Origin: Valencia hispanica
Taxonomy: Eukaryota; Chordata; Actinopteri; Cyprinodontiformes; Valenciidae
Assembly (NCBI GenBank): GCA_963556495.2
Contig: OY747702.1
Span: 19,053,903-19,117,902, forward strand
Direction: 5' to 3'
DNA: 64,000 nucleotides
Made by a program: the position numbers and the translations under genes. Below, piece after piece: positions 1 through 12,119 of this stretch. How positions within the stretch are numbered: position 1 is the stretch's first letter; each line of letters begins with the position of its first letter. The notes under the pieces are model-generated. The model searched no databases and was not told where the DNA came from. It saw only the letters and a list, made by a program, of their open reading frames with translations.

Positions 1-112
1 CACTGTGCTGTCATGATTTTTTTAAGGGTAGTAGCTATGTTTTTTTTTCTCACATCATCTTTCTGTGTGCAGTTTGGGATGGCATCCTGGCTGGCAATCA
101 GCAGATTATATA

Positions 113-960
113 CAGTCCTTTTTGTCATGTTACAACCAAAAATTTTAATGTTTTACAAAGCAGGTTTGTGTAATTGACCATCAAAAGCCTATGCCTGATT
201 GTCTATTTGATGTATGCTTTTCAAACTATTTTACAAATAGAAATGAATCAATACTTTTTGAAGCTGCAGTTACAGCTCGAAGTATTTATGTCTTTACCAG
301 GTTTGTAAGATTTACCTTTTTTGTTTTTAGCAATTATTCTTTGCAAATTAGCTGAGTCCAACAAGGGTGGAGATCTGCAAGGTCAACAATTGTCCCAATC
401 TTAAGTCCTTTGTGGCCCCTAATAGGTTTTCTTTCAAGATTGCTCTGTATTTAGCTCTATCCATTTTACTATCAACTCTCACCATCTATAATGTCCCTGC
501 TAATGAAAAGCCTCCCCACTGCATGCTGTTGCCACCACCACATTTCATCATGGGGATGATATAATAAGGGTGATAAGCAGCATTAGTTGTCTACCAGACA
601 TAAGATGTTACATGTTGCTTTCTTCTTCTCTCCTTCTTCCACATATTTACTGTGTCTCCTGCACAACATGCAGCCAAATGTACTTTCTGTGACTTTCTTT
701 CAGTAATGGCCACTTTTCTGTTAAGGGATGTGTGGAGAGTCCAACTAGTACTTATCCTTGTGACAGATTCTCCCACCTAAGCTTTTGATTTTTGCGGATC
801 CTCCAGAGTTACCATGGCTTTTTTGGCTTCTTTTCTGATTAATCCTGTCATTGCTTGACCTGTCAGTTTGGGTGGACAGCCAGATTAACACAGAAATTAC
901 AATACACACAGTTTGGCATACTTCAAATAGTCCCAAAGTTCATGGCTGGATCAACCTTCA
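113..960 (-). mobile_element. Decayed Tc1-like transposon
   Basis: This is a heavily mutated Tc1 copy whose transposase would read on the minus strand. It can be followed block by block against the much better copy at 61239-63365: the terminal stretch near 113-160, the segment that encodes the C-terminal end near 240-310, the codons for the GGGS block near 525-550, and the helix-turn-helix region near 765-880. No open frame survives and it carries many indels. The right terminal repeat is not recognisable, so the right edge is approximate. Confidence 0.75.
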
Positions 961-2282
961 GTATTGAATTTAAAAACATTAACCATCCCCTGTGGTACAC
1001 TAAAATAAATTTTTAACTTTTACATTAATGTAGTCCATTGTGTAACACATGGCTTCTAGCAGAGATGCATCAACAACCATTTTGAAGCAATTCCTCTTTT
1101 CTGAGAGTTAATAATTCATGATCGTCTTGAGAAAGTAGAGCTATGAATATTACTGATGATACACATGAGGCTATTTACCAGTCAGCAGGAAATAGATGAA
1201 CACGTTTAGTGTTGAGATCTACAGTGTAACATTAGTTTCTTTTGTGTTGTTAAATAAATCATTTCATTGGCTTATTAAAAAAGAAGCCTGCATGTAACTT
1301 AAGACACATGGAACATGACCATAAAGGGTCAAATGTATTTCTTGTTTTTGTGTGTAAGCACTGTATTAGTACTTATCAGTAGAGTTGCACTACTTAAGTT
1401 TAGCTTGTTTAGTGAAGTAGATTTATTTTAGAGCCACATTTCCATTTGTAGGGCTGCACACAATAGCTTATAGAATTGAAGATGAAAATAGATTCATTTA
1501 GATTTTTTATATAATACCACAAAACGTATTAAAAGTTTAAGTCCATATAACCTACTCCTGGCGGGTAGATTAAGCCAGATTTTATTCATTTCGAACAATG
1601 CTTGAGAGTTAAGGTACTTCATTATTAGACACCAGTTCTCTGTTGTATTAAAAAAAAATACACCAGAATGCACATGGAAATCAGAGGTGAGGGACAGCAT
1701 TATTTTGCCATTTCTGGCAGAAAACACATTTTAAATTAACACCACTTGTCTTCATAACAGCCATGTTTCGTTTTCATTTCACAGATCTGTTTTATACTCA
1801 GTCTTTTGTTGCACTGCATTCAATCAGACAAGCAAGAAATTGTACCGTAGCTAAAGAACAACTTTCAATTAAAGCTGCTATGGGAAGTCTGCAAAACAAG
1901 CTAGCTTGAAACATTTTTTCATGCCCCTTAACAATCTTCTAACATAGTACAACTTTAAATATTTTGTGGAGGTAAAAAAATAATTAAAATAACAATAATT
2001 AATTAATTTACCAGTGGAAAGAAAAACAACTGTTGAACATACACACACAATTAAAAACAATGGTTTTTAGAGTTGCAGCTTATTTGCAACTTACTGTAAG
2101 CATTAAAATCCAGCTCTTTTTTTAATGTTGGAATTTGTTTATGTTCTGAAATCACCTCTCAAATTCTCCTGCTCTTCCTGATAAAAATAAGAATCCTTTA
2201 GCAAGCATCAGAATATGTTATAATGTTAGCCTTAGCATGCTCACACTAGCAATAATTTTATGACTAGCTGCATTATGGTATA
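961..2282. other. Unassigned AT-rich DNA
   Basis: No coding region, RNA gene or repeat family was recognised here. The sequence is AT-rich with short runs of A and of ATT-type repeats near 1975-2010. Short open frames have no recognisable motifs and are probably chance. Confidence 0.5.
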
Positions 2283-2649
2283 TACAGTGGGTATCGAAAG
2301 TATTCAGACCCCTTAAAATTTGTCACTCTTTGTCTCATTGTAGCCATTTGCTAAAATAAATAAAAAAACATTTTATTTCTCATTAATGTACACTCAGAAA
2401 CCCATCTTGACAGAAAAAACCCAGAAATGTAGACATTTTTGCAAATTTATTAAAAAAGAAAAACTGAAATATCACATGGTCATAAGTATTCAGACACTCA
2501 TATATAGCTCACATGCTGTCCATTTTTTCTGATCCTCCTTGAGACGGTTCTGCTCCTTCATTGGAGTCCAGTTATGTTTACTCAAACTGATTGGACTTGA
2601 TTAGGAAAGGCACACACCTGTCTATATAAGACCTTACAGCTCACAGTGA

Positions 2650-3349
<700 letters not shown>

Positions 3350-3369
3350 ATACTTATGGACATGTGATA

Positions 3370-3387
3370 TTTCAGTTTTTCTTTTTT
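3370..3387. repeat. Target site duplication, left copy (SINE)
   Basis: An 18-base T-rich direct repeat is identical to 3885-3902. It brackets the SINE exactly and shows that the SINE entered by target-primed reverse transcription. Confidence 0.85.
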
Positions 3388-3884
3388 TTCTAAATTTGTA
3401 TCCCACGATTTTTCCCCATTATTTATCACCCAGTGCTCCTTAGTTCAGGTCCTGGGGTTTCACTCTGCCTCTGTGTGAAACCCAAGCCTCCTTCATGCTT
3501 GGGGAGTGGGCAGGCCCTTCTTTTCAGCCGACGGGGTGGGGTTTCTCTGGCTGGACGTAGCGTGTGGAAGGATCACGTTATTCCAGCCAGACCCTTTCCC
3601 AACCCCGCGGGCGCCCCAGCCGGCCAGGAGGAGGCAGTGTACAGCCCCAGGACTAATGCATGTTTTTGTGACTGTAGCTCACATTAGCTGCTCAAGGGAA
3701 CACGGGGAGAACATGCAAACTCCACACAGAAAGGCCCTTTCGCCAAGCCCACCCAGGGTGTGGGTGCTGATGATGTGGGGGAACAAACACACCCTCAGCA
3801 CCCACAGCGTCCCCGGTGGTAATCGAACCCGGGACCTTCTAGCTGTGAGGTGAGCCAGGCTACCAACTGCGCCACCGTGCCCAC
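3388..3884 (-). mobile_element. tRNA-headed SINE inserted in the Tc1
   Basis: Read on the minus strand, the head at 3884 downwards gives a box A (TGGCGCAGTTGG) and a box B-like block (GGTTCGATTACC, one mismatch to consensus), spaced as in a tRNA-derived RNA polymerase III promoter. It is followed by the phrase GTGTGGAGTTTGCATGTTCT that is common in teleost DANA/V-SINE-like repeats. The body is GC-rich compared with its surroundings. An 18-bp target duplication flanks it. The exact family name is inference. Related but truncated copies lie at 20930-21242 and 45069-45378. Confidence 0.75.
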
Positions 3885-3902
3885 TTTCAGTTTTTCTTTT
3901 TT
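3885..3902. repeat. Target site duplication, right copy (SINE)
   Basis: Identical to 3370-3387; see that entry. Confidence 0.85.
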
Positions 3903-4075
3903 AATAAAAAATAAAAATAAATTTGCAAAAATGTCTAAATATCTGTGTTTTTCTGTCAAGATGGGGTGCTGAGTGCACATTAATGAGAAATAAAATTAAC
4001 TTTTTTAATTTTAGCAAATGGCTGCAATGAAACAAAGAGTGGCAAATTTAAAGGGGTCTAAATACTTTCCGTATC

Positions 4076-4079
<4 letters not shown>

Positions 4080-4136
<57 letters not shown>
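4080..4136. repeat. (TG)n(TA)n microsatellite
   Basis: About 23 TG units run directly into a short TA tract. The array begins at the right end of the Tc1 element and has probably overwritten the last bases of its terminal repeat. Confidence 0.95.
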
Positions 4137-5544
4137 GACTCATGCATTGTACTGTATCTCTTTGCACTGATTTTTCTGCAAATGTTTTGTTTAGTTTATA
4201 GAAAAACTACAGCTAGATTTGCCAACACCACCACAAAGTGGCTTACAAACGGATTATACAGGGAATAAGAGAACATTTTGAGCACTGATTACATGTGTTT
4301 GATCAAGTTAATTTAGAGATTATTAGTTCTGAAGGATGATGTTCATGTAGTGATATATCCTGCGGGTGAAACAGCTGCACCAGGTTACATCTTCGTAGGA
4401 AGAGGACAAAATACAACTGATGTTAACCTACTTATTTTGACACTAAGTAAAAAGATGTGCACTTTGAAGTGAAGGACAGTGTATGTAATAATAAATTGGT
4501 GGAAGAGGCAGAAATTGATTTCCCTTCCTCTACAGTTGTCCACCGACTCAATTAATAAAAGTTTGCCTGCTATAAATGTATCAGTGAAGATGTGAGCATG
4601 CCTTAAGTGTGATTGAAGGTTAAATTAGTTTGTTTGCAGGTGCCTACTCAGAGTAGAGAGTTGCACAGTCAGATTTTTTGTTTTAGTTTACCTAGTGATA
4701 CCCAGCATAGTCTAAGATAAATTTAGAAAATTACTTCAGTGGAGGTCAACTTAATCAAGGATATGCACATAGTATTTTAATAACTTTTTTGAACTACAAA
4801 GACAAAAAAGATTAATCATTACTAAAAAAACAAAAACAAATCAAAAATATGGTTTTATCATTTTTTTTTACTTTTTATAAAAAGATCCAGCACATTAAAA
4901 CTGAAGTCCTCATACAGATTTGCACACTTATATCAACAACAGTCCTCCACATAAATTCTCCAACTAGCTGCTCTACATTAACAAACCTGTTCACACACAG
5001 AAGACTCACTCATTCTTTTAAAATGATATATTGATATATTAGAATAGAGAACTAGTTATCTTAACCATGAAGTCTCTTGCATCTCTTACCTTCTGTCTGA
5101 AATTTGAAAGAAGTACCTTTTGGAAGTGGGGCAGTGTGGAGGCTGCGATTCCACTACCCCAACCTAAAATTTCACATAACACCCATCATTTATTTAAAGG
5201 TATAACGTTCCTGACTCTTGTCCATAGCCCAACAAACAGAAAAATAGACCCCAAAGGAGACGCCAGCTGAGACACAGCCGGGATGCTTTAAAGTAGACCG
5301 CCTCAGGCTTGTTTGTATGGGTGTGTACAAGTGTGCCTGCCTTAGTGTGTGTCTTTGGCGCTGCGGTAGCCGAAGGTGATTCTGGTTGGGACACCACTGA
5401 TGTCACTTACTAAGTTGCCGTGGCCCAGCACAAAGAGAAATAACAAAGATAAATAAAATTTAGTTTTGATACTAGGGCCAAAAGTACAGAGGAAACATAG
5501 TACAAACAAAAAAGCTATTCAAAATGCTTGAAATGAATGAATAA
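4137..5544. other. Unassigned DNA
   Basis: No gene was recognised. The part near 5260-5410 is less AT-rich than its neighbours, but no open frame with motifs or clear splice signals was found. Confidence 0.4.
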
Positions 5545-6450
5545 ATACAATTATCCAGTTTTACCCATTAGGTTGTGAGATAAATGAGAATTGGCAGCAA
5601 ACAGAGGCATCATTAGTACCAAGATATTTCTTCCAAAACAAAATATGTCACTTGAAAAAACGAGAGAAAAAAAAACTGTCAATGATTTTTACACATATCT
5701 CCTAATTACCAATTTAGAATAATAAATAGAAGGTTAATATGTCTTTAAAAGACCTGTTTGCAATGCTTATTTTAACTGCTTTTAGCAAACAGTGGTGCCT
5801 CCAGTGGTGGTTTTTAGATGTGGCCAGATGTGGGCCACTGATAATCTGGTTAAAATATCATAATAAACATCAAGCCAAAATAGAATTTTAAGGACTTTGA
5901 TTTTACTGGTGTCATCTAGAGGGGGCTGGGCATGGGCATCATATGTGTCTCACCATAAAGGTCAAATAAAGGAAAAAGAGAACATGCGTATAATTAAATA
6001 AAACTTCTTAAGTTTGATCTATTTGGCTATGAAATAAAAATAAGTTGGCAGCAAAGAAAAACATCATTAGCACCAAGACTTTTTTTCCCCACAAAATGCA
6101 ATATGTCACTTTAAAACGCATATCTCCTACTCACTGCTTTAAAGTAAAAATAAAGCTCCATATGTCTGTTAAAGACCTAATTGCTACAATATTTAATTCC
6201 TTTATTTGCTTTTAATGAATATGGGCATCTCCAGAAAAGTTTTAAGAGCAGCCCTGATGATCTTGGGGAACTAAACCAAAACCTCTTGCTGTGATACAAT
6301 TTCAGGAGTTTTATAATTCTGTTGTTATACATAACAACAGGTGGGGCTGGGGAGCCATCCAAAGGTGGCTTGAGAGAGAATAAGGCATAACTAAACAGCA
6401 AATAAATAAATGCAGTTTCTTAACTCACTGAAATATGTATTCTCCGCTCC
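5545..6450. repeat. Diverged ~450-bp tandem duplication
   Basis: Two copies lie head to tail, about 5545-5998 and 5999-6450. Matching landmarks sit about 454 bp apart: TTGGCAGCAAA at 5591 and 6045, CATCATTAG followed by ACCAAGA soon after, the TATGTCACTT block, then CATATCTCC, ATATGTCT…AAAGACCT, and the GGGGCTGGG block near 5930 and 6340. Divergence is high with many indels. No coding potential. It may be two adjacent copies of an unclassified dispersed repeat. Confidence 0.65.
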
Positions 6451-8360
6451 AACTTTATAGATAGAACTATTATCTATTCACGACTGTCTAGTCTGGTGGG
6501 GGTAGTGGGAGAAGCAAATTTATAGGGCATTGCTGGACAATTGCAAACTCAGATTTATGGTTAGCTGAAGAATGCTACTTCAAAAAGGGGGGGCTATTAC
6601 CAAAAGGAACGATGTGTTTGTGACGCTTTCTATTGCCATTTTATTGTTCCAGCAATAAATACTTTAAAACATTGTGGTAAAATCTAAGGCCCACATCCCT
6701 TCTCTGATATTATTAGTGCATACATTCTGCAGCCACATGAATACCTAGATGAAAATTTACGTAGTTAATTTGACAGTATTATATTTGAATGTCAGTGCTG
6801 GCAGTTTGCTTTACGGAGAGTTCAACCACAGATGGATGTGTAATAGAAACTCCAATTATCCCTGCAGGAATTGTTGAAGGAGTAGCATTGCACCAAGCAG
6901 GTAAGTGCTTAGAGCTGCACAATGGTTCCATATCTAAATGCCTGAGTATTTGTGTTTGCAAGTCCAGCTTTCCAGTCATTTGATTCTCAGAAGCGCGTTC
7001 ACTTTGAAATGATCCGCAGGGTGGCAAACAGTCGAACACGTTTCATGCTTTTGCAACAAGTACATTTTTCTTTTTGTGTGCTGGACATTCAGCGAGAGAA
7101 GGGGGCTAAAAACTCCCACTGGGCCTCATATTGGCTGCCAGTTTAAACTCTAACTGCAGAATTAAGTGTCCGACTCATGGATGAATTTTCCCCCTCTATA
7201 ATTTGTGACCCCCGATTTTCTAAAGAGTATTTTCATTTTGCAGGGAACTTCTTGGTCAGAAAAAGTGTGTGAGCGATTCCATGTGAGAGGGGAAGCATTA
7301 CAGTGCCAGCGGCTACAGCATTCCTGGAATGAAAATTCATAAATAATGCAAGGATGGATAACAAAAAAGAACTCCCCCGCTGTCTCACACAGCTATGCAC
7401 TATCCAAAGGCCATGTGATATCACTCAAATTTCTGAAAAATACAAATTATTAGAGGTAAGCAAAGATGTTGCTGTGAGAGGTGTTTTTTGTTTTTTTTTT
7501 ATAACTCAGGACAATGGGATCTGCGGACAGCTGTGGCAACATGCCAGTAGCCTAACAATCGGCACTCCAGGGCTAAATTTGCAGGAAGTTGCACTGAAAT
7601 AATGATGTGACTCCAAGCCAAGAAGCTGAGCAGCCACTTTGAATATCCAAAACGCCATATGCACTACCCACTAAACAAAACAACAGAGAAAAAAAAACAA
7701 TTCTGTGGATTAAAAAGCGAGGGAAACATCTGAAAGAGATAATTAGCACATCAACAACTGCTGACCGCTTAGTATTCCTGCTGAAGGGAAGCCAGAGTTT
7801 GTTGGAAAACCTTTGAATGTCTCAATCTGGAAATATGACTGACTGACAGGTTCTGTGGTTGGATGGCTTACTGACAGAAATGCCTTATTAGTGGTATATG
7901 TGGCATAATTGCTGAAATGACATTTCGGTTCTAAAGCATGTCTACTAATTGTTAAGGTGTGCCACACGTAAATATGCACTTAATTATTGTGCAGCAGCCC
8001 TGCAGGGCTGGAAAAATCCAGGAAAGCATGCACTATACAGCAGAAAGCGACAAGTCCCAGATATGACAGACATAAACGTAATGCTACAGTCATCTGCCAC
8101 TCCTGCTTCCATATATCAAAATCACCTCCCTCTTCAGAGAGCATGTCTGTGTGTATTGGTGCCTGTATGGGTGAAACCCCAGAAAAGCAGTGTGTGTGTG
8201 TATGTGTGTAAGCTAACCTCCTGTAGATGCATTTTATTAATCACACTCAACAGTATCAATATGTGCAATATTGCAAAGGACTGCCCTGACGCAATATCTG
8301 GTAGGCTGTTGCACTTCAAGAGCAATGCATTTATTATCTGCATGCTAATAGTATATTTAG
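6451..8360. other. Unassigned complex DNA, no repeats recognised
   Basis: This stretch contains no recognisable transposon or coding exon. It has balanced, non-repetitive composition in two blocks (about 6780-7150 and 7500-7980), unlike most of the window. That is compatible with conserved noncoding regulatory DNA, but the sequence alone does not show conservation. A TG-rich patch lies near 8190-8210. Confidence 0.3.
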
Positions 8361-8751
8361 CTAGAGATGCACCGACCATATCACAAGAGATCGAATCAGA
8401 CAATTTTACCCTGATCTGTGATTGGCAGGTCAAACGGAGTAAACTCACATTTTTTCTTTAACTTTGCAAAAAATGCATCAAAACTAAAATAAAGTCCCAC
8501 CATTTTCTGTTTGTACACATATCAAGCAACAGCATGTGCTTTTACACACTTCACAAAAAAGATCAAATGAAGGTCACCAACACATGCTTTGATGTATAAA
8601 TTGGGATACTCTTGTAATTTCTTCATTTAGTCATCACTTGCAGCACTTTTACCTCCAGCTTTTGTTTTGAAGTCATTAGGACTGAATGGTTGAAAACTAA
8701 AGAAAATTAAAAATCTGTATCGGCAGAGAAAGGCCTGATCGGTGCCCTTGA
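8361..8751. mobile_element. hAT-like non-autonomous DNA element, decayed
   Basis: The left end reads AGAGATGCACCGA and the right end TGATCGGTGCCCTTGA, which are imperfect inverted repeats of each other. Teleost hAT-type elements often end in a GATGCACCGAT motif. The interior is AT-rich and has no transposase frame. No clean 8-bp target duplication could be seen, so boundaries and superfamily are tentative. Confidence 0.55.
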
Positions 8752-9639
8752 TGCCCACAACTGACATAGATTTTAGCGAGGGAGATGCAAAAGTTCAGGA
8801 AAAGTCACTCTGATAGTGGAAGAGAAAGGAAACAGTGAGGAGAATTTTGTGATGATCATAAAGGATATCTTCATTGAAATATGTAGAAAATGTATATATA
8901 CAGTATATCATGAAATCAGGCAGCAAAACAAATCAGATGTAATTATTTATTTTCATCCTGGCTACCAATAACATACAAACTGAGGAAGAATTAGATGCAT
9001 GTTGGGCAGTGTCACACTGAGGCACACTGGGCCAGAAGATGGAAGAGAATTACAGTATTCTAGTGAATAGGGTCGATTTCTATGTTCAGATACTACGAGT
9101 TAAAACACAGTTCTAACCAATCCAGAATAAGCAATCAGTTAATGAAGGATAAGTAGTCTATCACATCCCTGAGTACAATTTGCATTTTTCAAATCAAATA
9201 GCTCATAGTAAAATAAGGCTGAACCGTCAAAACCTTGCTTAATGTTCCTTAATGATAACAGGATATATTTTAGGAATTTTCTGATTTATTTTAGAATTTC
9301 CCCAGTGATGCCTTTTTTCATCTGTTGCAAGTATGTATGTATTTCTTTGTATTTTTACTCCCACAGTTAAGTTTACTCAAAGCAATTACTCGTAATCCAC
9401 TGTGAAGGAGAGGAGTGAGCAGGTCTAATTCAAGTCTAACAGAGCATGCCCATCCTCGTTCAATTTCTCCAGCCTTCACATTAATTATGATTTATCAAAA
9501 TCCATTTGGGTTTTAATTGTTTGCCCCACGCACTTCTAATAAATTGTAAATAAATATGTATTTGTGGTTGTCTGTGTGTGTGTGTTTGTGTGTGTGTCTG
9601 TGTGTTTTTTCTTTCAAGCTGTTTTTGGCTGCAGCATCT
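8752..9639. other. Unassigned AT-rich DNA with TG-rich patch
   Basis: No gene was recognised. A TG-rich simple repeat lies at about 9564-9607, just before the GC-richer block that starts near 9640. Confidence 0.45.
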
Positions 9640-10043
9640 TTCAGGCTGGAAGAAGTTGCAGAAAAACAGACGCTCGGCCGCGGATCAGCTCTGCGCACAC
9701 GGTGTTCAAATGTTTCCTGACGTGCCTGCTGGAGCCGCGCTGGTGCCCGTGTCTACCACACACAGCCCGGGCCAATCGAGCGAAAGGCTGCTGATGCTGA
9801 GGGATTTAACGAGATCTGCACCCCGTCTGGTTGTGAGCGCTTAGATGGGAGAGCCAGAAGTGGAGGCAAAAACAACTCAAGGCGAAACATGCAGTTGCAT
9901 TGATGATGCGGGGGGGGGGGGGGGGCCATGAAGAAGGCATGCCCGGCTGCTGTTCCGCACTCCCCCTGAACTGTCATCATTCAGCTCGCTGGAAACAAAG
10001 TCACTCCGTGTCCCCACTCTTCAAAGGAGGGGGTGCTGATTTA

Positions 10044-10053
10044 TATATAAAAG
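10044..10053 (+). promoter_or_regulatory. TATA box, plus strand
   Basis: TATATAAAAG is a strong match to the core TATA element and sits in GC-rich surroundings. By the usual spacing, a start site would fall about 25-30 bases downstream, near 10072. No coding exon was recognised downstream, so its use is unproven. Confidence 0.4.
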
Positions 10054-10280
10054 GAGCCGCACCGCTTACCCATACACAGACACATACCCCCCCCCCCCTC
10101 TCCTTACGTTCTGCTTCACATGCAAAACACACTCACACACACATATATATGCAGGCAACAGAGTGGGTCATAGCACCGCAGAACAGCTGATAATAAGCAT
10201 TTCCTGCATCCCAGCATCGCGAAGCCGAGGTGCACAGTAGCCGATCTCCTAAAATAAAAAGGCCACAACTAAAGACGTCG

Positions 10281-10290
10281 CTCACCTTCC
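10281..10290 (-). promoter_or_regulatory. Candidate splice donor, minus strand
   Basis: Read on the minus strand the sequence is GGAAG then GTGAG, close to the vertebrate donor consensus. The exon would lie at higher coordinates (about 10286 to perhaps 10600), inside the CpG-rich block, and would be a noncoding leader. A downstream acceptor and coding exon were not identified. Confidence 0.3.
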
Positions 10291-10930
10291 CGACGTAAAG
10301 CCATTCCTTTAGTCCGTGTCTATGCCTGCGAATGCTGAAGACTGACCAAGCCCCCCCTCCCCTCTCTTCCTCCTTCTGGTTGGAAATGTGCTCCTGTTAA
10401 AAATGTGACGGTCTGGCTCTGAGGTGGCGGTGCTGATGCTGATGATGCTGCTCGCTCCCAAATGCCGATGGATAGGACGACGAAACGATTCGCGCGGAAT
10501 AGGATGGGATCTCCTTGCAGGGGCTGTGCGCCAGCAAGCCAGTCAGTCTTGCTGCTCTGCACTGTGAGAGAGAAATAGAGTGTGTGCGTGTGTGTCATAT
10601 ATGTATGGGAGAGAGTAGTACAGGGAGTCAGGCGCGGTGTGTTTAGCCGTGGTTGAACCCAAATGAGGCTGATGCTGGAGCTGCTGGTGAGGGCTCGGTG
10701 CTGCTGTAACACTTTGCCTGGATCGTACCACCGCTCGGATGGAAAAGGGGGTGTGGCACAGACACGGACACAGGCACTAAACCGCGCACTGGCGTCAGGA
10801 GGTCGTCTGGATCGTCGGTTTGAGCAGTACAGGTGCTGCCATATGGTTGCACCGCGGTCCCATGGAGTGCTGACTCACCATTACAAAGTTTTGTGTTTTC
10901 TGCGCACAGAAAAGAGGAACACGCTTCTAA

Positions 10931-11294
10931 AGTGACAAACACAAATTCAATTCCAATGTTCAACAGGCCAGCGAGTTGCATGTGGCGGAACATCTCACAC
11001 AGGGTTTTTTTTTCTTTCTGTTACGAAAACTCAAAAAAGCAAGACAAAATTAATTTTCAATACAGAAATGTAATATGCAACTGTCACAAAGAGACCACTG
11101 GTAACTGAAACCCTCCACAAGGATGGTAAGTCTTAAAGGGTCATTGCTAAAGAAGCTGTATGTGTACTAAATTCCAGCTAGTAAATGGAAAGTTGAGTGG
11201 AAGAAAAAAGCGAGAAAGGAAAATGAGCCAATGATGTTTTATTGTGTAACAATGGTATTTTCTGAGAAACTACATATTGGGTTTGCAAGCCATA
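10931..11294. other. Unassigned AT-rich DNA
   Basis: No gene, repeat or signal was recognised here. Confidence 0.5.
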
Positions 11295-11830
11295 TCAAGT
11301 CAAATCATCAAACCAGTTTATTTATAAAGTGCTTTTCATACAAACATTGCAAATAAAAGTTCTTTACAGATTAAAATGACCCCACATAAACCACATTCCA
11401 ATCCCTCCCCCACAGATTTAAAAGCATAATCACAATTATACCCCCCTCCCCCAACCCAACCCCCATGAGCGCACACTCTCAAGAGCAACAATAAAAAGGA
11501 CATTGGGCTAAGTACAGGTAAGCCAGGTAAGGTAAACGCCATCAAAGGAGCAATCTGCACCGGCAGCAGTACATCAACAGCACGAGCCAAGGCACTGAAA
11601 CAGGGCGCCAAGAGGAGGCAAGGCCGAGACCCCCACCTCCACCCAAGTGCTAAGTGGAGAGCACCCAGGCAGCCACAGCCAACCGTGGCAGAGGGATCCC
11701 ACAGAGGAAAAACTGGAAGTAAGATTAAAATAACAAGTTAAATAATAAAAAATAAACAGTGGATAAATATAAGACTAAGTACTAAAACACTGATAAAATA
11801 ACCAAAAATTAAACATTAATAAATGTTTGC
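11295..11830 (-). mobile_element. Retroelement 3' tail remnant, reverse orientation
   Basis: The left edge reads ATCAAACCAGTTTATTTATA followed by AAGTGCTTTTCATACAAA. This is the reverse complement of the tails seen on several fish LINEs and SINEs that end in a 'gcgctttataaataaa' phrase. A C- and A-rich body follows (about 11440-11720), then a TAAAATAA-rich stretch. No open frame. The class (LINE or partner SINE) is not certain. Confidence 0.5.
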
Positions 11831-12119
11831 TCAGTGTGTTTTATTTCTACATAATGCAGAGACATTAATAATAAAAACTGAATTACGGCAAAAAATAAAA
11901 TTTCAATATTTTAATTTACTGTTATTAATTTACAGACACTGTAGATCAATTTTGCTTTTACATGTATTTCGGAAAGGATAAGAGACACAAGAATAAAGCC
12001 CAATTGGTGGCATTAATAAAAACTATGGCAAAATGAGTGACTTCTGACAGAGTTTTTTCTTCTTTGTCTTTGCATTTGCGTGGCAAGAGATTCAACCTTA
12101 CATGTCTGGGCCAGAGTTA

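Larger units (their letters stand above)
9640..10930. promoter_or_regulatory. CpG-rich island, candidate promoter / first-exon region
   Basis: The base composition changes sharply here. CpG dinucleotides are frequent (for example CTCGGCCGCGGATC near 9673 and ATTCGCGCGGAAT near 10487), while the flanks are AT-rich and CpG-poor. A TATA box lies on + at 10044 and a good splice donor on - at 10284-10285. Repeated CAGCATCATCAGCATCAGC-like phrases on the minus strand resemble long 5' leaders of vertebrate genes. No protein could be assigned on either strand, and no coding exon follows within reach. The island may be the 5' end of a host gene with very long introns, or a repeat not recognised here. 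Confidence 0.45.

Noticed and set aside
3820..3884. Functional tRNA gene on the minus strand
   Set aside because: Box A and a box B-like block are present, but the sequence continues as a SINE, has target duplications, and box B has a mismatch.
4080..4268. Open frame starting with repeated Cys-Val
   Set aside because: It is translation of the TG microsatellite, with no biological signal.
9900..10190. Small frames in the CpG-rich block with Gly- or Pro-rich and simple-sequence peptides
   Set aside because: They run through G, C and AC tracts and differ on each strand; no domain or signal was recognised.
10663..10935. Frame starting MRLMLELLVRARCCC as a secreted protein
   Set aside because: The start resembles a signal peptide, but the rest has no recognisable domain, and a possible donor lies within the first codons. 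It cannot be supported as a gene.
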